Shown in pieces: positions 8,330-17,550 of a DNA stretch of 20,222 bases; positions within the stretch are counted from its first letter, which is position 1; every line of letters begins with the position of its first letter. The DNA comes from Larix sibirica (Eukaryota; Streptophyta; Pinopsida; Pinales; Pinaceae). A model generated the notes under the pieces. That model did no database searches. It saw only the letters and a list, made by a program, of their open reading frames with translations, and was not told the DNA's origin. The position numbers and the translations under genes were made by a program. Where the stretch lies: NCBI GenBank assembly GCA_004151065.3, contig NWUY0300027177.1, forward strand, positions 37,887 to 58,108, read 5' to 3'.

Positions 8330-9020
8330 CCAAGTTTTGCTATGTAATGATTCCATGGAAAGGTAGAGACTTTTTAATCAAAATACTTTTCTCTCACAAA
8401 CATAAAATAAATCACAAGAAACAATGCAATACGACATTGATAACAAAATAAGACAGACTTGGCAATCAAAGAACATATTTCATCTAAGAATTCGTTGTAT
8501 AAATCAAGTCATTTTCAAATCAAATGTTTTGGAGTAGGTGAGGGGGGAGAGAAAGCCGAGAACTTCGCCTCCCATCATTTCTTAATTTTCTGCCAATTCA
8601 TCTTGCATTCTATAATCCACTATTATTCATGTCATTACAAAAACATGACATATACAAAGATTTACGATGTATTTCTAATTTGATTTTCTCTTTCTTTATA
8701 TTTTAGGCCAATTTTGACCATCTTAATACATTATACGATCAAGGTCATCCTAAAATCCATCTTCTGGCATAAGGCTTCTTTTAGGGAGAAGATTCCCAAT
8801 CAATAAAGCTAACATGGCAACAATATTTTACACATAATCTATGGATCGGCATTGGCCGTACCGTATTCCTGCATTATTCAATGATACTATACAACATCAA
8901 GGGAAGAAATAAAGGAACGTTTTATTATAGAAATAAAGAAAGAGCGAAATTTTACTTATGTCCAGAAATAACAAAAATAGGTCAAAAGGACTAAGATGTC
9001 CACCAAGCGACAACAGTAAA
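8330..9020. other. Intergenic stretch, no gene seen
   Basis: A+T-rich sequence without recognisable protein similarity on either strand. The forward open frame at 8459-8683 starts without an ATG and has no family features. Confidence 0.5.
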
Positions 9021-9030
9021 ATAGGAGTGT

Positions 9031-9321
9031 CTAATGCCTCTCCTGAAAGGACAAATCATAAAAACATTTATAGACACAAACATGTGGTCTAATGACAGCA
9101 TTGCAAGTTCCATCCTCATTTGCTCCAGATTTGTTGAACAGCAATAGTTGAAAGTTGAAACCAAGTTGTTTACCATTCATTTGCTCAGATTGCCACTCTC
9201 TTGTGAACCTAAGCCAGAAGGTGGCATACAAGATACCATTGTGTAGGTGCAGTGCTGCAGTAATCAATACGGTATTAAATCCGTTGTAATCAGACCAAGA
9301 AGTACAAGCCGTAGATAAATT
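9031..9321 (-). CDS. Possible terminal exon or gene relic of unknown family
   Basis: On the minus strand 96 codons are open between an upstream stop (9322-9324) and the stop at 9031-9033, with no ATG near the start. Visible pieces are SWSDYNGFNTVLITAALHLH, NGILYATFWLRFTREWQSEQ, LGFNFQLLLFNKSGANEDG and CNAVIRPHVCVYKCF. CTGCAG just before the codons for LHLHNG could serve as a 3' splice site, making this a last exon. The pattern NGxLYxTF...NFQLLLFNKSGA...C..xxRP faintly recalls plant cystatin-like domains, but the QxVxG signature of true cystatins is absent, so I do not assign the family. No partner exon was recognised upstream. It may equally be a chance open frame. Confidence 0.25.
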   Translation of the reverse strand, partial: NLSTACTSWSDYNGFNTVLITAALHLHNGILYATFWLRFTREWQSEQMNGKQLGFNFQLLLFNKSGANEDGTCNAVIRPHVCVYKCFYDLSFQERH

Positions 9322-9339
9322 TCAAATTAGAAGCATATA

Positions 9340-10060
9340 CAAAACTTTTGCCAGTAACCATATTTGGAAGCTTCCAGATGACATCCTGGCCAACAATAAA
9401 AGAAGTAGAGTAAAGTGTTTCTTAACTAACAAACCCATAACTGGCCTCCTTAGACTGTTTGAACATCTAAAATATGTAGTTTCCTAAGTAGACATACTTG
9501 TTGGAGAATATCTTTCTAAAATTGTGAATGTGTTTAGATAAACCACCAGTGATGATAAAATCAATATTGAACAAATCATCAAACTAAAACTGAATATTAT
9601 AGCTGCAAGTACTTACATGATTGAAGATATATTAGAAAAAAAAAGAAATCTTCAATCTACTTTTCTTCAAATTTGGATAAGAATCTTGATAAGAAATTTT
9701 ATATGTAGAATAAACCAGAAATCATAAACACCATGTGCTGTGAAAGCCTGCATACTAAGAAACTCTACTTCAAAGGTTCGTTTAAAATTTTAAATAGATA
9801 GGGCATTAGCAAATGGACATTATGCAGAATATAAAATAACTTAATCTCTTAATACACTAGCATTCAATGTTAAAAAATGGACATTCTGCAGAACATAAAA
9901 TAACTTAATCTCTTTATATACTAACATTCAATGTTAATGGAACCCAACACAAACATTCAAATCCAGGTTAAAGTAGTGGATAATATTTCAGAGCATTTAA
10001 TATCATGAATGAAAACATGAAGCATGTATTAAAAAAAGTTGAATAAAACAATATTCTCAT
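9340..10060. other. AT-rich intergenic stretch, no gene seen
   Basis: No coding sequence recognised. The only structure noted is the 64-bp tandem duplication at 9811-9936. Confidence 0.5.
9811..9936. repeat. Tandem duplication, 64-bp period
   Basis: AAATGGACATTATGCAGAAT at 9811 and AAATGGACATTCTGCAGAAC at 9875 begin two copies. Both continue through ATAAAATAACTTAATCTCTT and CATTCAATGTTAA with a few substitutions. Confidence 0.9.
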
Positions 10061-10165
10061 GGCTCAATGATTGGCAAGAAAAACCGGTGCACAAATGGTA
10101 GAGCAGCATTACAATGGTATAACATTGAAGAACCCCCATTTTTTATACAAGCAAATAAACAAAGT

Positions 10166-10185
10166 AATGATGGAAAATTATCCCC
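10166..10185. repeat. Left target-site duplication of the retroposed unit (20 bp)
   Basis: AATGATGGAAAATTATCCCC is repeated exactly at 11862-11881, flanking the GC-richer insert. The first one or two A bases could belong to the poly(A) tail in the right copy, so the true duplication is 18-20 bp. Confidence 0.93.
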
Positions 10186-10195
10186 CGGATCCGGG
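10184..10195. other. 12-bp palindrome at the insertion boundary
   Basis: CCCGGATCCGGG is a perfect palindrome spanning the last two bases of the left target-site duplication and the first ten of the insert. It may be coincidence in a GC-rich 5' end. Confidence 0.5.
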
Positions 10196-10425
10196 TGACA
10201 AGGAAGCTCGCACACGTCCCCAATCCACTCGATCCATGCACATGGATACGAGTACACATGGGCAAGGCGGCGAGGCTTCAATGTAGCTCGAGCAAAGGCA
10301 AGTTGACACATTCATTCCACGACATGCAGAAAACGCGTCGTCGATGGAGCTTGAGCCAGGGGTACCTACCTCATTAATTCGGCATCACCACCAAGGTGAC
10401 GACCATCTGCATTAACTCCACCCTA

Positions 10426-11142
10426 ATGACAGCCACCCGTATTAACTCAACCAGCAAGGTTAAGACGGGCACGATGGCTCGCACTAGTTTTCCTATTTGC
10501 AACCACGTTCTGGAGATTTCACATCTGAGAGCTGCAGAAATTGCTCTTGCTCTAGTTCGCGTCGTTTTCGACTGGCTTTTCCCCATGACGAGGCCAAGGG
10601 GAACTCCAGGGCGGGGTGGCAACAGGCGAGGCACCGGAAGAAGCACCAAAAACACATCCGACTGGGTTGCAATGGATGGTTACGCTGATAGTGTCTCGGC
10701 CTCAACCTGCGGCCTCATTGATAGCTTGGAAACACGCAGAGTGGCAGCCATTCTGGCCTTGAGGCATCATGGAGGCAGAATCAACTACTACTGGCTGATA
10801 AAAAACATGATGAGTACCCTAGTGGACAAAATGACGACCAACTGGTCTGCAAACAGAGCCACTCTCAGGGATATCAGGACAAACCTCGCCCAGCTGGGGG
10901 AGCATCTTGAGGGCTTGAATTCCAGCTTTTCCTGGGAGAACTATTCCCTGGGCTGCAGTAACGAGTTCGAGGGTCTGCAACGGGATGCTGCCAATAAAGG
11001 CAACGATGGGCACTTTGGCGGTTCGATGGTCAGCGGCATTCCCGCTGCCACTGAAGGTGGTCTCCCCGGGACTTGGGCCTCCCTGGGAATCTCCCCACAG
11101 CCACCCCCCTCCTCGGTGCCTTCCACTTTGAACCCTCTGTAG
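10426..11142 (+). CDS. Unknown 238-residue open frame inside the retroposed unit
   Basis: The frame runs from ATG 10426 to TAG 11140-11142; another ATG at 10477 begins MARTSFPICNHVLEISHLRA and may be the better start. Visible features are a short Arg/Gly-rich basic stretch (RPRGTPGRGGNRRGTGRSTK, about residues 56-75), a middle part likely to be helical (INYYWLIKNMMSTLVDKM, then RATLRDIRTNLAQLGEHLEG), and a Pro/Ser-rich C-terminus (SPQPPPSSVPSTLNPL). No zinc finger, signal peptide or known domain was recognised. If the unit is LINE-derived, a basic stretch next to helices could fit an ORF1/gag-like RNA-binding protein, but that is only inference. Other frames of this GC-rich stretch are open too (minus 10941-11264, minus 10374-10655), which lowers the weight of the open frame by itself. 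It may be a retrocopied host coding sequence. Confidence 0.35.
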   Translation: MTATRINSTSKVKTGTMARTSFPICNHVLEISHLRAAEIALALVRVVFDWLFPMTRPRGTPGRGGNRRGTGRSTKNTSDWVAMDGYADSVSASTCGLIDSLETRRVAAILALRHHGGRINYYWLIKNMMSTLVDKMTTNWSANRATLRDIRTNLAQLGEHLEGLNSSFSWENYSLGCSNEFEGLQRDAANKGNDGHFGGSMVSGIPAATEGGLPGTWASLGISPQPPPSSVPSTLNPL

Positions 11143-11853
11143 AACAACAACATTAAGGAACAGGGAGATGGCTCTACTCCCCCAAGCCGCAATGATCCAT
11201 CACCAAGGTTACACGAACCGTGGGTGCGATCGGAATCAGCTGAAATCCGATAAGGGTGCAGCACTCATCCTAAAATTAGGAATCAGGGATTCAGAACCCT
11301 AACCATAATTAAGCCTAATTATCCTACATTTATCCTACGTAANTTTAGATTAGTCAAAATGAGGTGGAAGAATCCGAGAATCGGATTTTGAAGAATCTGA
11401 TTCGGGTGCAGTTAGACCTAGGGCCGAATCCGGTAACTATGTCAGTCACAGACTACAACTCTCCCCTCTCCGAGCTTATACGGGGACTTCTATGGAGGCT
11501 GCCCTATCGTGGAGGAAGGGCCAGACATTCCCTATGCTGAAGCAAGCACCTAATAGGACTGCGGTGGGTCCGGGTTACTATTGTGACACTCAGCTTTTCT
11601 GTTATAATTTACTTTACTGTCTGTTGTTCAGTCCTGTTTTTATGAATGATATGTATAAACTATATCAGACCCAGAACTTCAATTGGGCAGGGCTTCACTA
11701 TAGCAGTTTGTTTTTGGTATGTCAACAGTTTCTTCAGCATTTTTGAGCATCTGGGATGGTGGCTTCACCACCTTAGGCCACTCCAGCATGTGGATAGACA
11801 TGTAATATCTGATGTATTTTTTGACCCTCGGAATTAATATAAACTTGCAGCTT

Positions 11854-11861
11854 AAAAAAAA
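11854..11861 (+). other. Poly(A) tail of the retroposed unit
   Basis: A run of A follows GCAGCTT and merges with the first A bases of the right target-site duplication. It is the direct sign that the unit was copied from a polyadenylated RNA in the plus orientation. Confidence 0.9.
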
Positions 11862-11881
11862 AATGATGGAAAATTATCCCC
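11862..11881. repeat. Right target-site duplication of the retroposed unit (20 bp)
   Basis: This is an exact copy of 10166-10185, immediately after the poly(A) run. Confidence 0.93.
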
Positions 11882-11896
11882 ATTAATGAACAGAAG

Positions 11897-12358
11897 TTAT
11901 GGGATGAAGCTTGCAATCAGATTTGGTGTCCCCCTCCAAAGGGGCAGGATTAAGTTCAATTTTGTTGAAGCATTCAAAAGGCAATCTGGGTGCAGGGTTA
12001 GGAGGTCTTTTAAGGGATGAGAATAGACTCACCTTAACATTGTCTTCCATTTATCAATATCAAATCTAACAATCCAGCAGAAATTTAAGGCCTTGTGATG
12101 GGCATAGCAGAATCCCTAGAAAGGGATTATAAATTCATCTTTGAGTGTGACTCAGAGCTCATCATTCACCATATTAACAGGAAAACCTCTCATTCCTTGC
12201 AGGAAATGCCTAGCAAAGTCCCATGGATCCACCAAGGAAAGGATTATTTTGAAAAGTGTAAGTTTAAGCATGTTCGAAGATCCACTAATAAAATCACAGA
12301 TTCGCTAGCAAACCAGGCTATCCTCTCCCAATTATCTCATCAAAAAAAAGGAAATTGA
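11897..12358 (+). pseudogene. LINE ribonuclease H (RVT_3-type) domain relic
   Basis: Forward reading gives LWDEACNQIWCPPPKG (about 11897-11944) and then, after a frame change, SKGNLGAGLGGLLRDENR (from about 11974). After another change it runs AESLERDYKFIFECDSEL, IIHHINRK and finally KFKHVRRSTNKITDSLANQA, ending with TGA 12356-12358. The order WxPPPxGxxKxNxDGxSKGNxGxxGxGGxLRD...ExD...NxxAxxLAN is that of the plant RNase H-like domain at the C-terminus of many plant LINE polyproteins; the FECDS and TDSLAN aspartates match catalytic positions. Two frameshifts and internal stops make it a pseudogene. Left of the retroposed unit (about 10060-10165) the same LINE probably continues, but no motif could be recognised there. 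Confidence 0.85.
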
Positions 12359-12379
12359 AATTGTTGTTGACTAGGATGC

Positions 12380-12900
12380 TTAAGCAAGGGGTTTCCCCAC
12401 CACGCCTTAACCCCATCAAACACCATTTCATCAAGAGGATTGATGTTGTATTAGATGCTCTTAATGTATGTCACATGACACTGGGACACAGAACATGCAA
12501 ATATGAGTATGTGACATAAGACACGTTCAGCCCAAAAACAGGACATGGGGAACACATTATGTCTGTGTGTGTATTACAAATTAGTAACTTACAAATACAA
12601 AATTGAAATATAGACATAAAAATCCAATTGTTTTCAAAATTAGGACATTTACAAAATATTGATACAACTAGTTACTACATCAATATCAATGTCAAATGAT
12701 AATCAACCATCAAACACACAAGAAATTAGAATATTCAAAACACAAAATAGAAGTTTAGAACCATAAACTACAGTTTTCTAATTGAGTCATCTGATGTCAT
12801 CAAAATCAAAATGTGGAACAGAGCAACTGAACCATTGATACTATAGATGAGAATGTCAATGGCAAAACAAAATAGGGTAGATACTAGAACCATAGATGGA
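12380..12900. other. AT-rich intergenic stretch, no gene seen
   Basis: No coding sequence recognised. A segment at 12470-12560 is rich in GGGACA/GGACAT-type words (CTGGGACACAGAACATG; ACAGGACATGGGGAACAC) and could be the end of an unidentified DNA transposon, but no partner end was found. Confidence 0.45.
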
Positions 12901-12916
12901 AGAATCTCATAGCTCA

Positions 12917-13066
12917 TTAGTGGTACTCCTCCATGTCAGAATCATCAAGATCACCATCGCTGCTCTCTACTCCACCCTCCTCCTCTTCCTCTATATCCAA
13001 TCCAAGATCTACATCTACAGGTGTCAAAGATTGACCCCTCGACAGGATCACCATCATCAAAAGTGA
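12917..13066 (-). CDS. Short acidic C-terminal-like segment, unknown, possibly a transposase or gene relic
   Basis: On the minus strand 49 codons are open up to a TAA stop (12917-12919) and end in a strongly acidic tail: SLTPVDVDLGLDIEEEEEGG, then VESSDGDLDDSDMEEYH. There is no ATG-initiated start that fits a whole gene, and a stop lies directly upstream (13067-13069), so it would be a last exon or the remains of a longer protein. Acidic tails of this sort are seen at the C-terminus of many plant proteins, including some hAT-type transposases. No catalytic or dimerisation motif is visible, so no family is assigned. Low-complexity GAG/GAT runs can arise by chance. Confidence 0.2.
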   Translation of the reverse strand, partial: SLLMMVILSRGQSLTPVDVDLGLDIEEEEEGGVESSDGDLDDSDMEEYH

Positions 13067-13079
13067 TCAGTTCTAGAAC

Positions 13080-15700
13080 TGGTTAAGATCCAAGTTGGCT
13101 AATGCCAACTCGACACTAATGTTTATGTTGATGAATATACTTGGAACTCTCTGCACAGAGAACTTTATATATAAATAATAGGCAACAAAAAATAACAAAA
13201 ATTATGGAAAGCTATGCCCTACAAGAAAAATGGTAATGAAGTACTCACTTAGGTTGATGAGGTTAGTAAACAATATCATATTTTAGATTCAAATAAGAAT
13301 AATTGCCCTTTTTCAAGTTGCTTGATATGATTATGAATTATGAAAGCAAATTTTGCAGTTGTGTTTGAGATAGGATTTATATAATATCTAGATTGTATGT
13401 AACCAGACAATTACTTTTAAGGCAAAGCTAATCCAAGTCAGATGTTAACAACATCCTTCTATTGTTTTAAATTTTTTATCCCCTCAGAAGCATTTCAAGC
13501 AACAATCTTAGCCATAATCATGCAGCCATTGTAATCAACTCATCCATCGATGTTCTCAATCATAGGAAATTAAGTCACAGGTGGAATGCTGATGAGACCA
13601 TCAGTAATTGCCAGCCTTTTTGGAATGAACAGAATTCTTAATCAATATAGAGTTGTTGTACCTTTGAAACAGAAATCATCTCATTTTCAGACATACAAAA
13701 CTATTGAACTCGTAATTGACTAAGCATTCATATACTTGCAAAACTGAAAGACATGTTGCACAGGGCAGTAGCCAAAGGACTTAGTTGTCTGAACTTTAAT
13801 CAAACAGTTTAGAGAGAATTACAATCTAACATGGATGAGCATACCCAACCCTTTGGGGCATATTTTAGACAGGGACCCTAAACCAGGGAAGCTGGGTACA
13901 GCCCATAAGCACCTGATATGTCAGGTACTTCAGGGTGCACCAGTGGATATGCCAAAGTACCCAAAATTCGTGTCCCCTGCATTTGGGTACACACAAAGGT
14001 ACCCTGTGCCCTTGAGGAACATGCACAAGTCCATTAATGCCAACACTTTTTTTAGGACAAAAATTATAATTTTATTTAAAACCTAATCACTAGTTACCCG
14101 CCCTTTTCTACTTGGTCTCATCAACCCTCCGACAGACTATAAACCCTGAACAAACACAAAAAGAAATCAAAATGATCATTTGCTAGTGTTGGGTTTGGTG
14201 TTAGACAGTGGTTACTGGTTTGTTAGATAAAAAGTAAACAGCAGTGGATTTGCAGCGTGTTTTCATTGAATTCAACACTGAACAATGATTGCTGTGTATC
14301 AGCATTCATGTATGAATCAAGTATGTATTGTTAATAATTATATTTAAAACTTTAAAACTTTAAACACTAATATATTCTTAATATTTATATATTTGAGGCA
14401 GGGTCCCCTCTGTCCTACCCCTGACTAAACAACCGTCCCCTGAAAAAAAAACATTGGGCATCTCCAGATGGACTGGGTACACATTCCCACATAGTGGAAA
14501 CTTGGTGTAACATTGGAATATTATTTTAGTATCACCAATCTCAACATATAATGAGAACATGGCATTGGGTTGTAATGCATATTTAGAACTTCACTGCTCC
14601 ATGCTACTGCATGATTCGTAGAGCTAATAGAAACGGTCTTTGTGACCAGAACTAGTGAAAATACTCAAATACAAAATGACAACCTATCACCTTGCATTTC
14701 TAAGCATACTACTTATGCAACACATCTTGAATATTATTTTTATGGAGATCTGCAAATCTTCCCATTTATGTCCTGTAGATTTTCCCTTCATCGTAGCAAA
14801 ACCTATGAAAGTAATGCTTCTGCTGCAAAATTTTGAGGCAATTGACAACATTGTATGAGGGCAAGTACACAGTGAATTTAAATGATGATGTCACAAAACT
14901 GTAAGGTTTCCCGCCTTTTAGCAAAACAATATCTAGAGTCTAGACTGAGTTCAAAATTAACCTTTTAATAGAGCAAAATTGCAAATAGAGATTCCGATTA
15001 ATGTTAAATGGATGTGCATTGAACTTCATTTGGCCAATGTGCATTGCAAAATAGTAATTTTTCTGATTAGGATTTAAGGGGGTCTGCTTATATCTTTCTA
15101 AAATGCTAATTCTTCTGATCAGGATTTAAGGGTAAAACGCTAATTTTTCATATTACTGGAAGCCTCATTTGCAGGAATAATGAAATATCAAATATATTAA
15201 CTCTGTCAGGGTAGCATCTTCAAACTGAAAAGCAAGTATATAATTATATAGTAGACAAAAGAATGACTTGTGTGAACATTCATCAAAACAGTAGAGGAAC
15301 ACAAGGTGGTAAACCATGCACAAACCTTCAACCTATTTATGTTCAGACATGAATCAATGAGTTGCTAGAGTCACTTCATATAATGAAAACTAGCCCAAAA
15401 CATACAATTGCAGAACTACAAGTTCCAATATCCTCCAGATTGAACTTTGTAACACTACCACTAAATGCTATACAACATAAATAGCACCTTCAGTCCATAT
15501 CTGCTCTTCCCACGATATTGTATATCATACGATATCAAGCCACATAACAATTCAGGGGAATGCCTTTTATATGGGATACAAAACAAAATTCATGTATATG
15601 TTCAAGATACACCTTGTAATGAAACTAAACTATACTCACCTACTATAAGCTAATAAAGGAATGGTATTACTATTGTGACGATGCTTGTCTGTTGTCCTGC
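13080..15700. other. AT-rich intergenic region, no convincing gene
   Basis: Open frames here (plus 13835-14086, minus 14378-14560, plus 14642-14858, plus 15465-15653) lack family motifs. A block at 13850-14030 has many GGTAC and GGGAC words (for example TTTGGGTACACACAAAGGTA), and GGGTACACATTCC recurs at about 14477. A small imperfect repeat of TTCTGATYAGGATTTAAGGG lies at 15061 and 15113. Nothing else could be supported. Confidence 0.5.
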
Positions 15701-15711
15701 AAACCTCGGCA

Positions 15712-17202
15712 TCACCAATAATCCCCACAGGAGCATTTACCATCCTTGAAATGGTGGAACCGTTTTGCATCACGCACGATAAGTTCTCGTTCCACAATCT
15801 TAGACATGATTTTAATCGCATTGTGGCAATCGCCACACACACGAAGGTTCTTAATCACTCTCAAGGTCGTCCCAGGTGGAGTGCTGATAAGCCCATATGC
15901 AATGGCCAACCTCTCGCTGTGATGCATAAGAGCTATTTCTTTCTGCGCCTCGTCAACATCATGAAGCACATATTTAGTGTCAGGGACATACCCTGCTTCC
16001 TTCATTTGGCCTGCTAACCCCTCCAACTTTGCATATATTTCCTCCCTCTGCGGGTGTGACAACGTCCCGGCACGATACTCATGTACCGTGCTAGCTTTGG
16101 GGATAGGTGCTTTCATAATATCAGTGTCCCTACCCATTTCTCTGCCACTGTTTCTATTAAACTCATTGTTCCTATTAGCCCGCCAACCACCTGCACCACC
16201 ACCACTTAAGTTTGACCTCGGCACAACTCTATTTGGCTCCAACTCACCGATCTTCTCAACAGCCCGTTTTTCCAACTCTCCATTCCCATGAGTCTTGCAG
16301 GCATTGCGGAAGGTCTCCCAAACCATAGCACTTGGCTTTGTCGGCATCTTATTGATGAAATCTTCTGCTTCCTCCAACCGCCCAGCGCGGCCCAGAAGAT
16401 CAACCATACACACATAGTGCTGCATCGAATACAGAAGCCCGTATTCTTTATCCATCGATTCGTAGTACTGTTGGCCTTCGTCAACCAGTCCCAGTCGACT
16501 GCACGCCGAAAGCACCCCGAGGAAAGTGTTCCCATTCGGTCGTACCCCTGCCTCCTTCATCTGCCCAAACAGCTGAAGCGCCTCCTCTGCAAGGCCACTG
16601 TATGACAACCCAGCAATCATATAGTTCCATGAAGCACAATCGCGTTCAGACATTTTGTCAAACACTTGGCGTGCTTCCTGCACGCACCCACATTTCCCGT
16701 ACATTTCAATGATTTTATTGTCGACCGAGACATCAGGCCTAAACCCACTTTTAATTATGTGATCATGCACCTCCCTCCCCTCTTCCAGTGCCTTCAAATC
16801 TGCACAGCACTGCAAAATGCAAACATAACTGATAGAATCCATGGGAATACCTTGCTGCTGTACGTTTCTAAAAAGCTCCATGGCTTCATTCAGCTTTCCT
16901 TCTTTGGAGGCAATCCTCAAATCCTCGATGGCGGCACTGGTTGCCCTAGTACCTCCGCTGAAAGAGTTCCCCGCGTGACCACCGGTATAACTTGGAGTTT
17001 GGCTCACCGGGTTTGCATAGGAACTTAGGTGTTTAACAAACATGCATTTGGTCCTAAACCCAGTGCAAAGCTGAGTCTCTTTGAGGTTCTTGGAGCTCAA
17101 ACACCTGAAAAACTGAACATGGGGACAGTCATATGGGACTCTTGTGTCCCTTATCCTCAGTAGGGTTGTCAGGTATCTCACCTTGCCTACAGCTCTCTGC
17201 AT
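15712..17202 (-). CDS. PPR-DYW organelle RNA-editing factor, DYW2/MEF8-like, intronless, 496 residues
   Basis: Pentatricopeptide repeat protein of the PLS-DYW class; these act in mitochondria or plastids in C-to-U RNA editing, the PPRs binding RNA and the DYW domain supplying the cytidine deaminase. The start is ATG at 17200-17202: the frame opens upstream only to a GTG with TAG directly before it. Residues 1-45 are basic and hydroxylated with few acids, fitting a mitochondrial transit peptide. About five to six PPR motifs follow (roughly 90-320: [60 protein letters not shown]). A Gly/Asn/Arg-rich linker (about 332-360) replaces a normal E region. The DYW domain (about 365-496) keeps HSE (428-430), CGDCH (456-460), HH (483-484) and CSCGDYW, so zinc and catalytic residues are complete; the PG box is degenerate ([12 protein letters not shown]). 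Few repeats, the linker and KCSCGDYW match Arabidopsis DYW2 and MEF8-type proteins. Orthology to a particular one is not claimed. Confidence 0.93.
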   Translation of the reverse strand: MQRAVGKVRYLTTLLRIRDTRVPYDCPHVQFFRCLSSKNLKETQLCTGFRTKCMFVKHLSSYANPVSQTPSYTGGHAGNSFSGGTRATSAAIEDLRIASKEGKLNEAMELFRNVQQQGIPMDSISYVCILQCCADLKALEEGREVHDHIIKSGFRPDVSVDNKIIEMYGKCGCVQEARQVFDKMSERDCASWNYMIAGLSYSGLAEEALQLFGQMKEAGVRPNGNTFLGVLSACSRLGLVDEGQQYYESMDKEYGLLYSMQHYVCMVDLLGRAGRLEEAEDFINKMPTKPSAMVWETFRNACKTHGNGELEKRAVEKIGELEPNRVVPRSNLSGGGAGGWRANRNNEFNRNSGREMGRDTDIMKAPIPKASTVHEYRAGTLSHPQREEIYAKLEGLAGQMKEAGYVPDTKYVLHDVDEAQKEIALMHHSERLAIAYGLISTPPGTTLRVIKNLRVCGDCHNAIKIMSKIVERELIVRDAKRFHHFKDGKCSCGDYW

Positions 17203-17220
17203 CGTTGCAGGGTCTAAAGC

Positions 17221-17258
17221 GTCACCTACTGTGCTCCTCGTCACCTACTGTGCTCCTC
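17221..17258. repeat. 19-bp tandem duplication in the PPR-DYW 5' leader
   Basis: GTCACCTACTGTGCTCCTC occurs twice in a row. On the gene's strand each copy contains a TAG; the one directly before the upstream GTG closes the reading frame, which supports the downstream ATG as the start. A similar small duplication, GATGCCAAATCC, lies at 17270-17281 and 17289-17300. Confidence 0.9.
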
Positions 17259-17308
17259 GAACAATCGCGGATGCCAAATCCTTCGCCGATGCCAAATCCT
17301 CCTCGAGG

Positions 17309-17319
17309 AGTTTATAGAG
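17309..17319 (-). promoter_or_regulatory. Candidate TATA box of the PPR-DYW gene
   Basis: On the minus strand CTCTATAAACTCC lies about 110 bases upstream of the ATG, next to the palindrome CCTCGAGG (17301-17308). A transcription start near 17280 and a leader of about 80 bases would follow. No transcript evidence is available. Confidence 0.4.
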
Positions 17320-17350
17320 TACGGGGCGGATATCTTCGCACCGACAGGGA

Positions 17351-17442
17351 CGAGTGTTGGTTTCGGTATGAACAAGGGTTTTAATAAATTTGGGTTGTTC
17401 ATACCGAGTGTTGGTTTCGGTATGAACAAGGGTTTTAACAAA
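17351..17442. repeat. Direct repeat, 54-bp period, upstream of the PPR-DYW gene
   Basis: CGAGTGTTGGTTTCGGTATG followed by AACAAGGGTTTTAA occurs at 17351 and again at 17405, with one substitution near the end (AATAAAT/AACAAAT). The segment between them includes a reverse-oriented GTTCATACCGA (about 17397-17407), which pairs with TCGGTATGAAC of the flanking copies and could form hairpins. Confidence 0.9.
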
Positions 17443-17550
17443 TATTATCGTACTGTATTTTTTTTGGGTGAGATAATAAGGGGAAAACTTTTTTTTCTTT
17501 TTTAGGCTGAGGTAAAGTATTATTTTAATTTATTATTTTTAAAAATAATT

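Larger units (their letters stand above)
10186..11861 (+). mobile_element. Retroposed unit with poly(A) tail and 20-bp target-site duplications (non-autonomous LINE-type retroposon or processed retrocopy)
   Basis: The insert begins CGGATCCGGGTGACAAGG and ends GAATTAATATAAACTTGCAG, then CTT and a run of about 8-10 A before the right target-site duplication. A perfect 18-20-bp duplication plus a terminal A-run is the mark of LINE-type target-primed reverse transcription. Removing the insert and one duplication makes the flanks read smoothly into the LINE RNase H relic to the right, so this is a nested insertion into an older element. The first half is visibly richer in G+C and CpG than its surroundings. 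No reverse transcriptase, endonuclease or zinc-knuckle sequence was recognised. The T-rich final 250 bases and the AATATAAACTTGCAG ending resemble plant LINE 3' ends. One ambiguous base (N) is at 11343. Confidence 0.85.

Noticed and set aside
10941-11264. 107-codon minus-strand open frame in the retroposed unit
   Set aside because: GC-rich sequence keeps several frames open. The poly(A) tail shows the copied RNA was plus-sense, so the plus frame is preferred.
13835-14086. 83-codon forward open frame rich in Pro, Lys and His
   Set aside because: No homology or motif was recognised. The repeated GGTAC/GGGAC words suggest transposon-end or other non-coding sequence, but no matching inverted end was found either.
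14378-14560. Possible transposon end facing the 13850-14030 block
   Set aside because: Both contain GGGTACACA-like words, but the two blocks are not convincing inverted repeats and no target-site duplication was visible.
15685-17028. Several forward open frames of 100-120 codons across the PPR-DYW gene
   Set aside because: These are antisense shadows of the intact PPR-DYW coding sequence and have no family features.
17203-17244. Extension of the PPR-DYW frame by 14 codons to a GTG
   Set aside because: Plant nuclear genes normally start at ATG, and the GTG lies in a short tandem duplication directly after an in-frame TAG, so the first ATG (17202) was chosen.
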